The notes: generated by a model from the letters alone, not told the origin. A stretch of DNA of 64,000 bases from Hydractinia symbiolongicarpus (GCF_029227915.1 NC_079875.1:10227001-10291000); one strand, 5' to 3'. Shown: positions 37,901 through 50,535, counted from the first letter of the stretch. Made by a program: numbers and translations.

Positions 37901-39144
37901 TATTGATAAATAAATAAAACCATAGCAAAAAAATATAAAAGATATAATTTTTGATTCTTATGGAGATGGGTGTAAGTGCAATTCAATTTTTTTAGGAGAA
38001 AACATCAAAGAGGTGTGTTAATTCTTAACCTAGACTGTATAGCTCCCTGTTTTTTTTATTACAAAGCCAGGTAAAGCTTTATTCCTTGTTAACGAATTAT
38101 TAAATTGTATATATTTATTAACGATTAAAAATTAAAGTCAAACTTACAAATTTTTCTAGACCACCTTTGTACAAATTATCCACAAAAAGTGAACACAAAT
38201 TTCACAAGAATTGAGTATTAATTAAAATTGTCCGCATTATGTCGGGTTGTTAATTAGAGTCGCCATTAACACGTGCAATTAAATACATCAAAATAACAGT
38301 ACATAGTATGATGGATACACCTGGTGAATATTTGTGTAATGTGCTTGCTGGTGTTAATTGTTAAGACAACAGGTAGCACATTGGCTTGCGTGAAAAATAC
38401 TGGCATTCCCACATTAATTAAACGGAAAAATAAATGTTAAAACGGCACTCCATATCTTAAACGGCGCTCCATGTCTTGTTCTGACGCGGTGTGTATGGTG
38501 TGTTAGTGAAATCAATAGCAACCTAGGCGCGTGGAATTGCTCCACTGTATTACCTGCGTCGATACAACAATAAAAAGAAACATAATCTTTCTTGACTTGA
38601 GGTTGAGGCTATAGGTATCAACTGCAATTTCGCCAAACTTTCAGAAAATTGAAAAAATATATATGCGTAGATTAACAGGGATTGTGCTAACAGGAATTTT
38701 AAGGGTATTAAACAAGGTCTGGCTGCAATTTTTTTTAACAAAAATTTTTTATAGTTAAGAAACTTCCAGGCTGAACTCAAAAAGTATGTTTCTTATAAAA
38801 GAGACATATATGGGAGAGACATTGCCAGAGGATTCGTTATTCTCTATTTGGTTTTTGATTTCGAAAAAAAAGCCCTGGGACGAGGTTGGTTATACTTAGT
38901 GAGTTATGAAAATCATTCCCAATCTTACTTTCTTCGCACGATCATGATTTACTTATAATAATGTAAATAACAACACCAAGCTCGACCGCAGCACCTTTTA
39001 CCACCATTGAGAAGAAAATAGCCCTGTGGACGAGATTGAAAAACACGTGTTTCTTCCAATGGATTGTTTTAGTGTTAAATTATTGCGGGTGTGCTAAATA
39101 GGTTTTGAAGTTTTAATCGTAGGTCGTAAACATTTATTTCTTAG

Positions 39145-39237
39145 CAACTTCGTCCCCAGGTCTCTTTTTATCTTTCTGACAATCTCGGACGGCGAGAGAG
39201 ATTGTCAAAAAGAGAAAAGCAGCCCAAGGGCGAAGTT
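39145..39237. mobile_element. Foldback (hairpin) MITE, AACTTCG ends
   Basis: The arm AACTTCGTCCCCAGG...GACAATCTC (39146-39186) is followed after a few bases by its imperfect reverse complement, GAGAGATTGTC...GGGCGAAGTT (39194-39237). It is a near-complete stem of about 40 bp. The CGTCCCCAGG motif links it to the hairpins at 40.9 and 45.7 kb. Confidence 0.6.
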
Positions 39238-40937
39238 TCTTTGAGTCTTTATAAAGTGTTTAGTGTCCTAACTAAAAAATCTGTTTAGAACGCAATAGAA
39301 TTAAGTGGTCCGGCTTTTTTACTAAAGACCTACTGATCCTGCACTACAAATCCGTCACTATAAAATCCGTCATTGTCAAATCTGTCATTATTAAATTTTT
39401 CACCTGTTGCGAATTCTGATAGTCAATATTGCGTGGGCGGTTGTTATGAATTAACCATTATATATAATAGCAGGGGAAGCATGCGTAAGTCCCAATTGAT
39501 TATATTCCCCGGAATTTCATTTTTTTTGCCATCTAAAATCTAAGCATAAGCTTTGAGATCGCAAGACTGTATGTTTATTAGTCTCTTCACACCAAAAATT
39601 AACTTAGCGATAACCTTATTGGCAAAACATTTTGCCGTTCTCGTTTCGTGAACCAGGGGCTCAGGGTACAAGAAACCCTGGGGAAAATAATGATCTATTT
39701 TGATATTTTGAACATTATTATTATTGTTTTGCCTATACATCGAACTACGCAATAAGTAAGCAATAACGTTATTAATATTACGAGTGTATAAAATATTTAT
39801 TTTCGCTAGTCTACTGAAAAAGTGTATACTGATCGCAAATAAAAATTTGTAACATTCACTCAAGTTAGTGACGTTATTCGTTTAGAAATTGCCCTGCAAT
39901 ATCCAGGTCATTTTGTTCTAAAATTAAGTTTTATACGACTTGATTAAAAGTAAAGTTTTTCATGAGTGCTAGCCCAACTAAGCAGAGATACTTGTCATCC
40001 AAGTGGTTAGTCAAGGCGGAACAGTGGAGTCTGTGTATTATACAGAAACAACATCGAGTCTCAGCCTAAAATTTTTTGTTGCTTATATCGTAGCATGTAT
40101 AAGTTTTTTCAATTTACTGCTAATAATTGTCAAATGTTTGATTAATAATTTTCTTTGCTGTATATATAAAGTAAAACTAATATTATATTGAAATTACTGC
40201 TAAAAAGAATTATAACTAACAAAAACGAATATGCCAAAGATAAAAATAACAAATATAACAAATATATATATAAATATAAAAAAATATATCATATTAATAA
40301 AATACCTTCCGTTCTTTTCTTAGTTATAATTTTTTTCATTTTTTTCAATTTTTGTTTAACTATATCAACACAAGTGATATTTTCATTTTATATGGAAGCT
40401 TGATGAACTTTTCTTTTCATATATATATATACTATATAAATTTTATTCGTATCAAATGTATCGAATATAATTAATAATTCAATGTGTCAATTGAAATATT
40501 ACATTGTCAATTACCGATTAATATCAACTTAGTTACCAGGTCCCTGCTTTTAATTAATAACGATAGACCTAAGTTCGAATTTGACTTCCTATTAAGAATT
40601 GATAAGCAATGAATAAATAAGGAAAGTTAGTACTTTAATATCATTAATATCAATTCTAATTTGTTTCAACAAATCACACGGAAGAGGCATGGGAATGAAG
40701 TTGATATTTAACTAAACATTTTTTGTTTTCGTGTTGTGAACATCAGAAATTAAAGGACATTTTCTTAATATTTTTTTTATATACATTTTTGATACACCCG
40801 GAACCTAGTTTTTAAAGCACGTTGATCGTTAAGACTGAGATATACTGAGAACATGTTCAGAAGGTGTTCAGCCTGTTTTCTTAGTTACAAGTCATAAAGA
40901 CAAAATACTGTACGCCTGGTGATACCAAAGAAAGATC

Positions 40938-41033
40938 AGCCTCGTCCTCAGGACTTGTTAGGCTTTTTATATTTGGACGGCCTGAACAAGTATACCCAAA
41001 TATAAAAGCCTAATAAGTCCTGGGGACGAGGTT
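40938..41033. mobile_element. Foldback (hairpin) MITE, CCTCGTCC ends
   Basis: The left arm, AGCCTCGTCCTCAGGACTTG and on to ATATTTGG (40938-40976), pairs with CCAAATATAAAAGCC...GGGGACGAGGTT (40996-41033). The stem is about 38 bp with few mismatches around a loop of about 20 bp. The same end motif, CCTGG(G)ACGAGGTTG, recurs at 38876, 45709 and 49831. Confidence 0.7.
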
Positions 41034-41929
41034 GAAGAAAGAATTATTTTTCACCTATCTTTTTACCAGTATGTACGTTTCTGCAATAATGATAATTCCA
41101 ACATCATACAATCATTCGTAAAAATATTCATTGTTAACTGTATGTAAATGTCTGTTTTGTTAGAAGAACATTTGAGGCTAAAAAAAGCGTTAAAAATAAG
41201 CACATTCAGCCTGAGTTGAAATTTAGATGTTCTTTTTAAAAAAATCTGTCCAGTGCTTTTTTTAACAGCTAATTTTGTCAAAATGAGAAGAATCTTGACT
41301 TTTTAGAAGCTAAAAGTTAAGATTTTACCCTAAAACAACCAACTTAACCAACTTAACTACTAAAGCTGAATAATAATGAACATAGCAACAAAAAGTCGTA
41401 CTTACCAAAAAGCTTGTATTTGTATTTGACAATGCAATGTCTAACAACTAATTCAACCAATGTATCGTACAAAAATATCCACTCTTTCCCCTGTTCTTTT
41501 CTTGAAATTATTTTTTATAAGTAATATAAATTTTTTATCTAAACATAATATTTATGAATATATTTTATTATTTATCATGTCTAGCATTCAAACATTCAAA
41601 CTATTTATTGTTACGGCTACCAGTATCAGTACCAATACAATTAAACTAAACGTACTAAAACGAACTACTAAAAATTATCCAAACAAAACACCAAATTTAA
41701 TAATCAAGCCAAAAATATAACTTTTGAGTTGAATGACATTATTGTCAATAAATCATAATAAATTATGTAAAATTACTAAAATTACTTTTTTTTATTCTTT
41801 TCAATTTTTTGAAAATGCAATGCTGTGAATTTATGTTTAAAAGTAGGTCTTTCTTTTTTCAATAGAAAGAATTGAAAAATTGCAAAAATGAAGACTTTTT
41901 TAATTAAACATATTTAAAAAAGCCTTACT

Positions 41930-42112
41930 AGAGGGCGGTGTTTATTAGAGGGCGGTGTTTATTAGAGGGCGGTGTTTATCCGAGGGCGGCTCCTATTAGA
42001 GGGCGGCGTGTATTAGAGAGTGGCATTTATTAGAAGACGGTGTCTAATAGGGTGCGGCGTTTATAAGAGGTCGACGTACATATTTACAAAGGTATGGCGT
42101 TTATCTAAGGTT
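41930..42112. repeat. 17-bp minisatellite (TATTAGAGGGCGGTGTT)
   Basis: The first three or four units of TATTAGAGGGCGGTGTT are nearly perfect. Later units drift (AGAGGGCGGCGTGTATT, AGAGAGTGGCATTTATT, AAGACGGTGTCTAAT, and so on) to about 42112. The array is GC-richer than its surroundings. No protein sense is apparent. Confidence 0.75.
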
Positions 42113-42267
42113 TTTTTTAGAAATTACGCCCTGAACTATCTCCACAAAAATTCTGTAAAATAAATAAGAAACAATGGTAGGTGAAAGCAATTTTATATTG
42201 ATGAGGAAGGCACCGTTAATGCTCCACTCAAACTATCTGTTTCGAAAAAGCATCCTCTTCTAATTTA

Positions 42268-42311
42268 ACATCCCCTTTCAAGCGGCAACGCCCGAAGGGG
42301 ATGTTAAATCA
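42268..42311. repeat. Short palindrome around ACATCCCCTT
   Basis: TTTAACATCCCCTTTC is followed by a short CG-rich loop (AAGCGGCAACGC) and the complement GAAGGGGATGTTAAAT. The perfect stem is about 15 bp. It could be a solo hairpin relic of a MITE or a structured RNA element. Its AT-rich flanks give no clue. Confidence 0.55.
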
Positions 42312-44198
42312 GAACACTAATTAAATCTTTTACTGCTAGCTAATTATGATAATGGTCGATATTCGAAATAATCTTTTTCTCTCACTTTTTAAAATAGTTT
42401 CTTTGTTATTGGTTACTTGGAATTGTCGAAAATAGTAAAAAGATGTGTAAAAAGGGTGAAAACTAAGCGTAAACCAAGATAGTATACAGAACACACAAAC
42501 ATAACAATACATAAATTATACTTAGCTATTTTTAGCATATAATAATTCCACATAATTATATTCATTCCAAACGTAACAAACAAGCAACACGTTTTCATAA
42601 TACAACTAGCTAACATTTATTTTTTAACAATTATTTTCTTCTCATTATCGTTAACGTTAATAACTTCAATAATTCTATGCCGTATGATTTTAATCAATAT
42701 TCTTTAATTAGAAAGAGTAAAACTTGTTTGAAAAATATTTATCGCTCTTTTGATTTGTCTTTTGATTTGACCCTAACCCCGATAAACACACCACCTATAG
42801 ATAAGCTTGATTGATACAGCTAATTAAAGTAGAGCTCTACTGGCATTGCAATTTAGGGTGGTCCCATTCAGAAGCAATTTTCTCATCCCAAATCTCATTA
42901 ATAATTCATAAGGCATTATTGAATTAATTTTGTAACATTTTTTGTTTTCAAATTGAGAATGAAATAATCGTTCAATTTTTATAGAGTTAATATATGAAAA
43001 ATCGAAATAAATCGAATCGAAATAAATAATTATTGTTTTATGTTATACTTTGTATTAATAATTAAGAAGAATTTTTATCTTCTTTTTCAACTCTATATTT
43101 TATATACTTCATTTATATTCATTTTAAGTGTAATTCTTCTATACTTAATAAGATATTTGTTAGCCTTAAATTTTAAAGAAATAAAAAAAAAATATTGAGC
43201 AGTAACTAAATTAAACATATCATTTTCACCAAAGTTTGTTAAAAAGAAGCAACAATAATATTAAGACTTAAAAAAAGCTAATTTTTCTAAAAATCTAAAT
43301 TCAATATGGCAGGCTAGCTGTGTTGTGATTTTAATTATACATCATATGAGGCATATTTGAGCATGAAGAACAACAATATCTGTTCACTAAATGCAACAAA
43401 TTCAATGTTCGAATGTTTATGATATGAAGCTTTTAAACTCTCCTGTGTAGAACCTATTAATATTTTCTGCTGCTCTGAAAATTCGTAAATTCTTCGTTTG
43501 TTAATTTTTATGGTCTTTGCTCATTTTTTATTAGTATTTTGACAGTCAAGTTTAATTTAAGAAAAAAATAAAGTTTTTCTCAAAAGAAAATATAATAATA
43601 ATAAAATAACTCCGTGAAGGAGTGTTGTAACTTGCGCATAATTTATGCACTCAGTAGCTTTCATTAACTGTCATTTTGCCATTCAACATGTACGCACTTT
43701 ATTAATAAGAAACAAAACGTCATCTCAAGAACTCGAAAAATCATACACAGTTAATAACTACACAGCTGTCGCGAATTATATAGTTGATTAAGAAGCACAT
43801 ATGCTGATATGCTGAATAATAAAATCATGTCACATATACAAAGCTGGTTTTCATTGAGCATTGAATGTTTCATAACATCACGGAAACTTTTAGATATTCC
43901 CGAAAGTCTTGATTTACTTCATGGTTGGTTAATTTCAATATTTTACAATATATATTTTAGGTTGAGAAAATATTCTTTAGAACAATTATTATTAATAATT
44001 AAATTGTTTACCCAAGCCTCTTTAGTCACTTTAGTACTGCTATCAACGAGGGTCCTACCAAGGGGTCCTAATGCATTTAAAAATCCCATTTAAGCTACAG
44101 AAGTCGTACAAGCACAGCAATTGTTCATCTAGACAAGCGCCTACATATCAATCCTATTCTTATGCTGAATGCTAAGCAGAAAGCATGAATTCACAATT

Positions 44199-44266
44199 TG
44201 ACTCGGCCGGGGTTTGAACCCAACACCTCCTGCACTAGAAGCAAAGGGCCTACCACAAGGCTAACA
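44199..44266 (-). mobile_element. tRNA-derived SINE head
   Basis: On the minus strand the sequence reads GTTAGCCTTGTGGTAGGCCC..., then CAGGAGGTGTTGGGTTCAAACC, then CCGGCCGAGTC. It has a clear Pol III B box (GGGTTCAAACC) and an A-box-like GCCTTGTGGTAGG. The strong resemblance to tRNA-derived SINE heads, and the lack of a matching acceptor stem, argue against a functional tRNA. Confidence 0.6.
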
Positions 44267-45670
44267 GACGGCAACCTAATAATGACCAGCCTGATGAGAA
44301 TTTTAGTATTCTTATAAAGAAATCGTGTTGTCGATTTTGTAAATAACTATTACAAATCTCTGTTAACAATTACATAAGGCACAAATATCGATTTTCAAAT
44401 TCAAAAGGCTGAAGGAAAAGTTATCATTCTTATAAGAAAATGCGTATGAAAGTGTATAATATTTTTTTGCGAATAATCTATACAATATAGAATTAACCAT
44501 GTAATATATAAAATATATGAAGAAATTATTAACTTGAGTAGCAGCGTTCTTCAAAAACTCGTCAAGGATCAAAACTAGATTCTCTCAAGCCAAGTATATT
44601 TAAACAAGAGAATTATTTTTTGACCCGCTAATTCGACATCGCACTAAGCAGTTAAATTTCAAACAGGTAAAATTACGCTAAAGACAACAACTTCCGTTCT
44701 TTATATCCCCAGTTTTGTTCAGAATGATAATATCCGTAAGAAAGTTTCTTTGGTAGTTCTTATAAATCGATATGTCAGTGCAGCGGTCGGGTGACATACT
44801 GGTTCAAAAACTCGGATGAGTTAAGAGTGGTTTAGGGAATCCCTTTTCCAAGCATCCTGAAAGAATTAACCCTCGAATAAGCTTCCACCGCTATGGCAAT
44901 GTTTACATTTGTTAATTCCAGAAACCGTCCTAGCTATCGACGGGCAATCATTTTGTCCAACAATGTATCAACGTGTGGATAATTTTGTTTTTTAACTTTA
45001 CATTCAATATAATAAACAATTCCAATAAGTTATTGTTTATTGAAAGTCACCTTTTTCGCTGCTAGCTACACTAAGGATGTGTAACTGTAGCCACACTTTT
45101 CTCTCGCATTCTAGTCTAGCATAATATTCCGAAAAAACAATTGAAAGATTTTGGTCTATTTATTGGTGATTTGAATCTGCTACAAAACACATTCTTCAGC
45201 CTGTTCTAACTTTTTACGTCATTCTTATCTTCTTAAGGATTTGTTGATCGTAGTTAAAAATCTTTTGAGCGAACTTTTCCATTCTTTTTAAGTAGCAACA
45301 TTATAATTTTAATTTCTTTTAAAAAAAAAGTATTAAACTCGAAAAAACCGAAGCGAAGGGACATAACGTTTTTGATTTAGGCAATTTTTCTCAGAATACT
45401 GTGAAATTTTATAAAGTTCTTTTTTTTATTCTGTTATTTTAATCAACATAACCAGTCCTCATTCCTTATGACGCTTGCATCATCAAATATTTTTGTTTTA
45501 GTATCGTAGAAAAATGTTGGAGACAGAGGTTACTATAAACTGTATATATATTACAAAAAGAGAATTCAATTAAGTATTTCCGGCAACAAAGAAAATTATC
45601 CAGACATTTTTTTTCAAGCTGGTGACGTAGGTTGCAAAATAATGTCTTTGAATTAACCATAACAAGAAAC

Positions 45671-45723
45671 CCAACCTCGACTTTGTAGGCCCGTAAAATC
45701 TAAAAAGTCCTGGAACGAGGTTG
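45671..45723. mobile_element. Short hairpin relic, CAACCTCG ends
   Basis: CCAACCTCGACTTTGTAGGC is followed by CCGTAAAATCTAAAAAGTCC and TGGAACGAGGTTG. The ends CAACCTCG and CGAGGTTG are perfect complements and the inner parts are partly complementary. It appears to belong to the same family as the hairpin at 40.9 kb. Confidence 0.5.
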
Positions 45724-46357
45724 CAAGGAACCCTCTAAGAATCCTGGACTGCAAATCAACTCTTTTTGTTTCCAAAAAACATTAATATTTAGCGCCATAT
45801 GATCTGGCATTCTTTCTGAATTTTAGCGCATTAAATGTCGAGGACGGCTCATCTGCGTTTGAAAACGAAATAAATATATCCATTGTGGTCAATACGACAA
45901 GCAAATTCATTTTTCACGTTTTTAAATCATTATTCTAAGAAGAGCGTGGGCTATCAGAAAAAAATTGTTCCTTATTGTTCTAATGAAGTGGTCATTGTAG
46001 CTAATGCTTTTTTTCAGGTAAAGCTTGCATTTGCCTTAAGATAGAACAAACTTAAATGTTTCTCAAAAATGCAGCAAATTCTTTTCCATGCTAATGCCAT
46101 AATGGAACTTAGATAGAACTTTGAGAATAGAAAATAAGCTAAAGAAATATTAAGTACACGTGTAACTTTAAAAAAGCCCCCAAAACTTATTTTGTTCCAA
46201 AACAATGAAAAATGAAAGAAAACAAATTAGAATATCATTAACTGGGTCAGTAACATTCAATAACCCTGTTTATATACAATTGAAAAGAATGACAGGAGAA
46301 AGAAATTATAACACACATTGCCATGACAATCTTCAACAACTATGTACATATTTACAA

Positions 46358-46897
46358 TTAAAGGCAAATCTCCACAAGACTATTTTCAAAAGGACTTTTG
46401 AAAAAATTCGCGACGAAACAAAAGTATAATGGAGAAGCAAACCGCAATTAAATTAAAATCTGGACGATTTCAATTCTATCAATTTAATTGAATTAGCGAA
46501 CGTGAATTCTAGACGAATGTTAAAATGCGTTACTTGTTTTCGTGAAAGCGTGGATTTTAGGCAAATTGCCTGATGTTAACAAGACTTCCATTATATTAAT
46601 AATTTTTTTTATAATTAATATTATTATTTGTTTGATTTGCATTAAGTTGTTGAACTAGTTCAGACAACGCAACACGACCATGCTCTTCGGATGCCATCTT
46701 TAAACTATTCCCAAAGCACTCTTCTCTCTAATTATTGTTTTTCTGCTTTTTAATTGGTTTTAAAACTTGACGAAAAATAGAAACCATTTTTAATTTTTAT
46801 CAGTCGATATTTTTGCTGCAGCGATGAAATTTTGCACATATACTTTTCTACAAAATATTTGATGTCGTAAAAATTGTCTGGTGGAGATTCGCCTTAA
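46358..46897. mobile_element. ~540-bp MITE with AAGGCRAATCTCCAC terminal inverted repeats
   Basis: The left end, TTAAAGGCAAATCTCCACAA then GAC, and the right end (reverse complement TTTAAGGCGAATCTCCACCA then GAC) agree at about 20 of 23 positions. The interior is AT-rich and non-coding. Both ends sit next to TTAA/TTAAA, so a TTA or TTAA target duplication is possible but cannot be separated from the terminal bases. Confidence 0.55.
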
Positions 46898-47426
46898 AAA
46901 TCCCAACAAACTGTCAATTTAAGATATTCCCAAAACATTTTTACGAACTTATTCGGTGCTATTTATATCGATGTAGCAAATGGAACTTACAAAAACACAA
47001 ATCAAAAGCCAGCCTTTTACTCTTTATTTTGTAATGTCCTTTTTTCACTCTTTACAACGAGCGAATATTCAAATTTCCCACATTACGAAATACAATACTA
47101 AAATATGACAGAATATGTAGCTAGATAAAAATTGTCCAATTGCGCACCTTGGTGGTGGGCATTTTTTTTTTTTGCAATAAACAAAATTTCCAAGCATTAA
47201 TCCGAAAAATTACAATTTTCGCACAAAAAAAATCACCTAAAAGACAGCCATCAAAAACGTTTCTTCATCGTTCCTTTCGTTTTGTTTATGGACCTGTTAT
47301 AACGATCGAACATTTCGTTAAATTAGTCATGGATTGGTGGGTAACTTCGCAGCGTGTTTATAGTGACTCACTTTTCGTTTACTATGTACAGATTTTGCAG
47401 AAGCATTCACTGAAAGACTGATGACT

Positions 47427-48642
47427 TTAAGAGCGAAATAGTTCTTCTTCTTCTTCTTTGTCATTCATAAATACTGCAGTTGCAGTGGTCACTAAGGACA
47501 CAACCAAACCAAGCCCAACAATAAATAAGAGATTTATTGGGATTATCAAGTGAAGTTTGTCGATGTATTTTCCAAAATCATAATTAAAATCTCCAAATCC
47601 AATTGTAGTAAAAGAAATGAACGCAAAATACACAGCATCAATGTAACGCAGATTTTCCGTTTGCTTGAGTGAAACCATCGAAGCGAAAAGTAAAATAACA
47701 ACGACGGTTATAATTGTTTGAAAAAGAAGCACCTTTAAAAGTAATCGTGTAACTCTAGCTTTACCACAGATCTTTAGTTGGACATACACAATGGAAAATT
47801 GCGTAAGAACATTTATTAGCCGTCCAACGTAAGCGTAAGCTGTAACTGCGATGGCAATGCCTGGTATTGCATAGGCGATGGTCAAAAACTTTCCAATATC
47901 AGTTAATGGTGCTACATTGCCATATCCTGAATGATAATAAGAAATAAAAAATAAGTAACATAAAAAGAAGAAGAAGAAGAAGAAGAAGAAGAAGAAGAAG
48001 AAGAAGAAGAAGAAGAAGAAGAAGAAGAAGAAGAAGAAGAAGAAGAAGAAGAAGAAGAAGAAGAAGAAGAAGAAGAAGAAGAAGAAGAAGAAGAAGAAGA
48101 AGAAGAAGAAGAAGAAGAAGAAGAAGAAGAAGAAGAAGAAGAAGAAAAAGAAGAAGAAGAAGAAGAAGAAAAAGAAGAAGAAAAAGAAAAAGAAGAAGAA
48201 AAAGAAAAAGAAGAAGAAAAAGAAGAAGAAAAAGAAGAAGAAGAAAAAGAAGAAGAAAAAGAAGAAGAAGGAAATTCTTACCTATGGTAGAGCAAACGGT
48301 GAATGTATATTGCCACCATTTATATATTAACTTTTGAGAGAATTCACAAGTCTTTCCTAATGGTTGCTTTTCTTTGTCGCAAATATCTTCTATTTTTTGA
48401 AGTAAAGACGAATTAACCCACGCCTGCCGCGTGTTGTTAAATTCTATACAAATATCTTGTACTTTGCTCTGCGTTCTCTCATAATTCTTTCCGATACACT
48501 CCTCAAGATAGAGAAATAATGTTGAACCCAAAAGGGTGTAAATCTGTACACCTACATGGAGTAACAACGTTTTTTTAAGATATTTTTTAACTTTCTCTCG
48601 GTAATGTTTCTTTACTATACTGATATTGCAATTAGAAGTCAT
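47427..48642 (-). CDS. Two-pore-domain (K2P) potassium channel
   Basis: A K+ leak channel subunit expected to work as a plasma-membrane dimer. Exons 48642-48282 and 47926-47427 join in phase (a G plus GA codon) to give 286 residues. Two pore loops are visible: CSTIGYGNVAP at about 117-127, exactly across the splice junction, and FTTIGFGDF in exon 2. The first hydrophobic helix (about 27-48, LLLHVGVQIYTLL) is followed by an extracellular cap of about 65 residues with several cysteines. M2 (LTIAYAIPGIAIAV), M3 (VVVILLFASMV) and M4 (LLFIVGLGLVVSL) follow. The C-terminus is very short and acidic (NDKEEEEELFRS), so little cytosolic regulation is visible. Length is at the short end for the family. 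Reading through the intron gives a spurious poly-Leu ORF. The subfamily (TWIK, TREK, TASK and so on) cannot be decided. Confidence 0.92.
47966..48270 (+). repeat. (GAA/TTC)n microsatellite filling the K2P intron
   Basis: Positions 47966 to about 48145 are an uninterrupted AAG repeat of roughly 60 triplets. The remainder to 48270 is the same repeat interrupted by AAAAAG variants. The intron is 48281-47927, so more than 80% of it is this tract. In the sense strand of the gene it is a pure pyrimidine (TTC) run ending about 38 bp before the acceptor. The tract should be length-polymorphic. Confidence 0.97.
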
Positions 48643-50535
48643 TCTGAAACTTACGCAGCAGGTGTTTCTGTGAATTCGAGTAGTTAGATATTGTTTTTCA
48701 GTTTTTTTAAAACTTATTATTCAGCCAGTTGTCATGGAAAAGGCACGTTTTCTTCATAAAAATAATTTAAATATCGCTCATGAATAATTTTAACAAACGA
48801 GTTTAAATTTTATAGACTAGAATATTTAAATAATATGCCGCGTTTTATTGAGCTACTGAAAGTTAATTTTTTACACTTGCATTGAATGACGTACATGAAA
48901 TATTCTTATAGCAAAACAATATTTTGCTAGCACGCTTGGCAAGTGAAGAAATTGAAATTAATTTTTCCCTTTTTTTTGTTATCACAATTTCTGTTTTGTT
49001 TATTTTGTAACCATCGTTATAGTACTTTTAAACATTCTTGAGAATTTTTTTTGTTTTACACCCAAATAGTTTTACTTTTAGAATAATTTTTTTATCTCTG
49101 TAAGAGTAGGGTATGTTAAGCTCTGTCCACAAACCACAACAAGGAAAACTGTGTTTTTTTTTAGGTTTAGTTAATGCATAATTAATTTACCATTCTCACA
49201 CACTATTTTCTGCTTCGTCATTATGACACAGGTAAATAAATATTTATTTCGAAGGGTCCTATGCATGAGTAGTCTTCTTACCATAATAAGTGTATCCGTG
49301 CTAGATGTAAACAACGATATTTTAACGATACTCCAGGAAAAGTAAGGGAGATGTTAATAGTGAATTTAATTCATTCGTGGTATCCCTTACATGGATTTAA
49401 AGAGAGATACATTGGATTCTTTCACGGCAATACGGCTAGTTTTATATACTACTTCTCTTGCGTGATGAGCATGATTGTTTGTTCTTACGGTTCATCCATT
49501 TGCCCTTCTAAGGCGTGGCGTTACGGTAAAATTTACTAAATTAAAAAGAATGCAAAAACGGGGGTTATTATCCATTCATGTTAAAGCCACATGACGTTGT
49601 AATGGTTAAAAATAATACCCTTTTAGCTTACCTCGGTTTAGCTTGAGCGTGCCGTATCTCACGGAAAAAAGTTCATAAACTGAAAAGTGAAAACCAAGCG
49701 AAGAAGGATCTCTCTTTTTATATTTTGCACTCATTTTCTTAAGAATAATCCTGAAACACCTTTGCCAATGTTTACTGATATTGAGGTTAGCTTAATTTCG
49801 TTTTTTCTTCTTTATCTTCTATTCTTGTGCTCTGGGAACGAGGTTGTTACATTTTTACAGTGTCTACCGCATTCAAATATATATAATTCGAATCCAAAAT
49901 ATAAAAAACAAACTGTTGTTGTTGAGTATAAAAATTTGGTGTTTACCTTATTACAGGAAATTAACGAAGCATGAAATTTTATGCCGTGTTCATTTTTGGC
50001 GCCCGTAAATTTAGTGCCTCTATCTGCCTCTAGTAATTTCTTAACCGTTAATTTTGTGAGAAAAAAAAATATAATAAAATAAAAAATAAAATTGTACAAA
50101 AATACGGGACAAAGGTTTGATGTTTTTTGATTGGGTGTCCCTAATCTCCAGTGGAGGATTCGAAGTATCGTATGTAGAGAAAGGATGTTGTGTGGGTAAA
50201 GGGATGACCTAAGAAACAAGGGCTTCATCAGACGCACAGGCCTTGTTTCTTATACCGCTTTCTGCTCGGGTAGTGAAATTGATCCGTGATAGAAAACGTT
50301 TAATGAAACGAAAAACACAATAAAAAATCCCAAAAAAACTCGGCACAATATTTATCCATTACGTTGTGACGTTTGCAACTTTGTGGTTCAATTTATAAAA
50401 CTCGAAGATAACAAAAAACAAACAAACACATGTTCGTTTACTTTTACTAATATAAGATTTAACGATTACCTAAATAAATAAAACTAGCTTTCACTAAAAT
50501 GCCACAAAGTTTAATATACATATGTCCTTCAAATT
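48643..50535. other. Spacer between the K2P gene and GPCR 1, including duplicated block
   Basis: No gene was found. From about 49360 the sequence belongs to the segmental duplication described separately. ORFs at 49351-49974 and 49812-50237 have no recognised domain. A hairpin-family motif GGGAACGAGGTTG lies at 49835. Confidence 0.5.

Larger units (their letters stand above)
28988..47426. other. Gene-poor 18-kb region
   Basis: No coding gene with a recognisable domain was found on either strand. The many short ORFs are Ile/Phe/Asn/Lys-rich and typical of random AT-rich DNA. Identifiable content is listed separately: hairpin MITEs at 39.1, 40.9, 42.3, 45.7 and 46.4-46.9 kb, the minisatellite at 41.9 kb and a SINE at 44.2 kb. 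A possible donor on the minus strand near 31466 (GAGC then GTAAGTC) could belong to a 5' untranslated exon of the ARID3-like gene, but nothing else supports it. The region also has a 38-bp tandem duplication (CTGGCCAATCAATTTT words at 29484 and 29515) and a TTA triplet run at 33990-34009. Confidence 0.5.

Noticed and set aside
47961-48300. Apparent poly-Leu/Phe protein segment continuing the K2P first exon
   Set aside because: It is the GAA/TTC microsatellite of the intron read as codons; the GTAAGA donor at 48281 and the in-phase acceptor at 47927 remove it.
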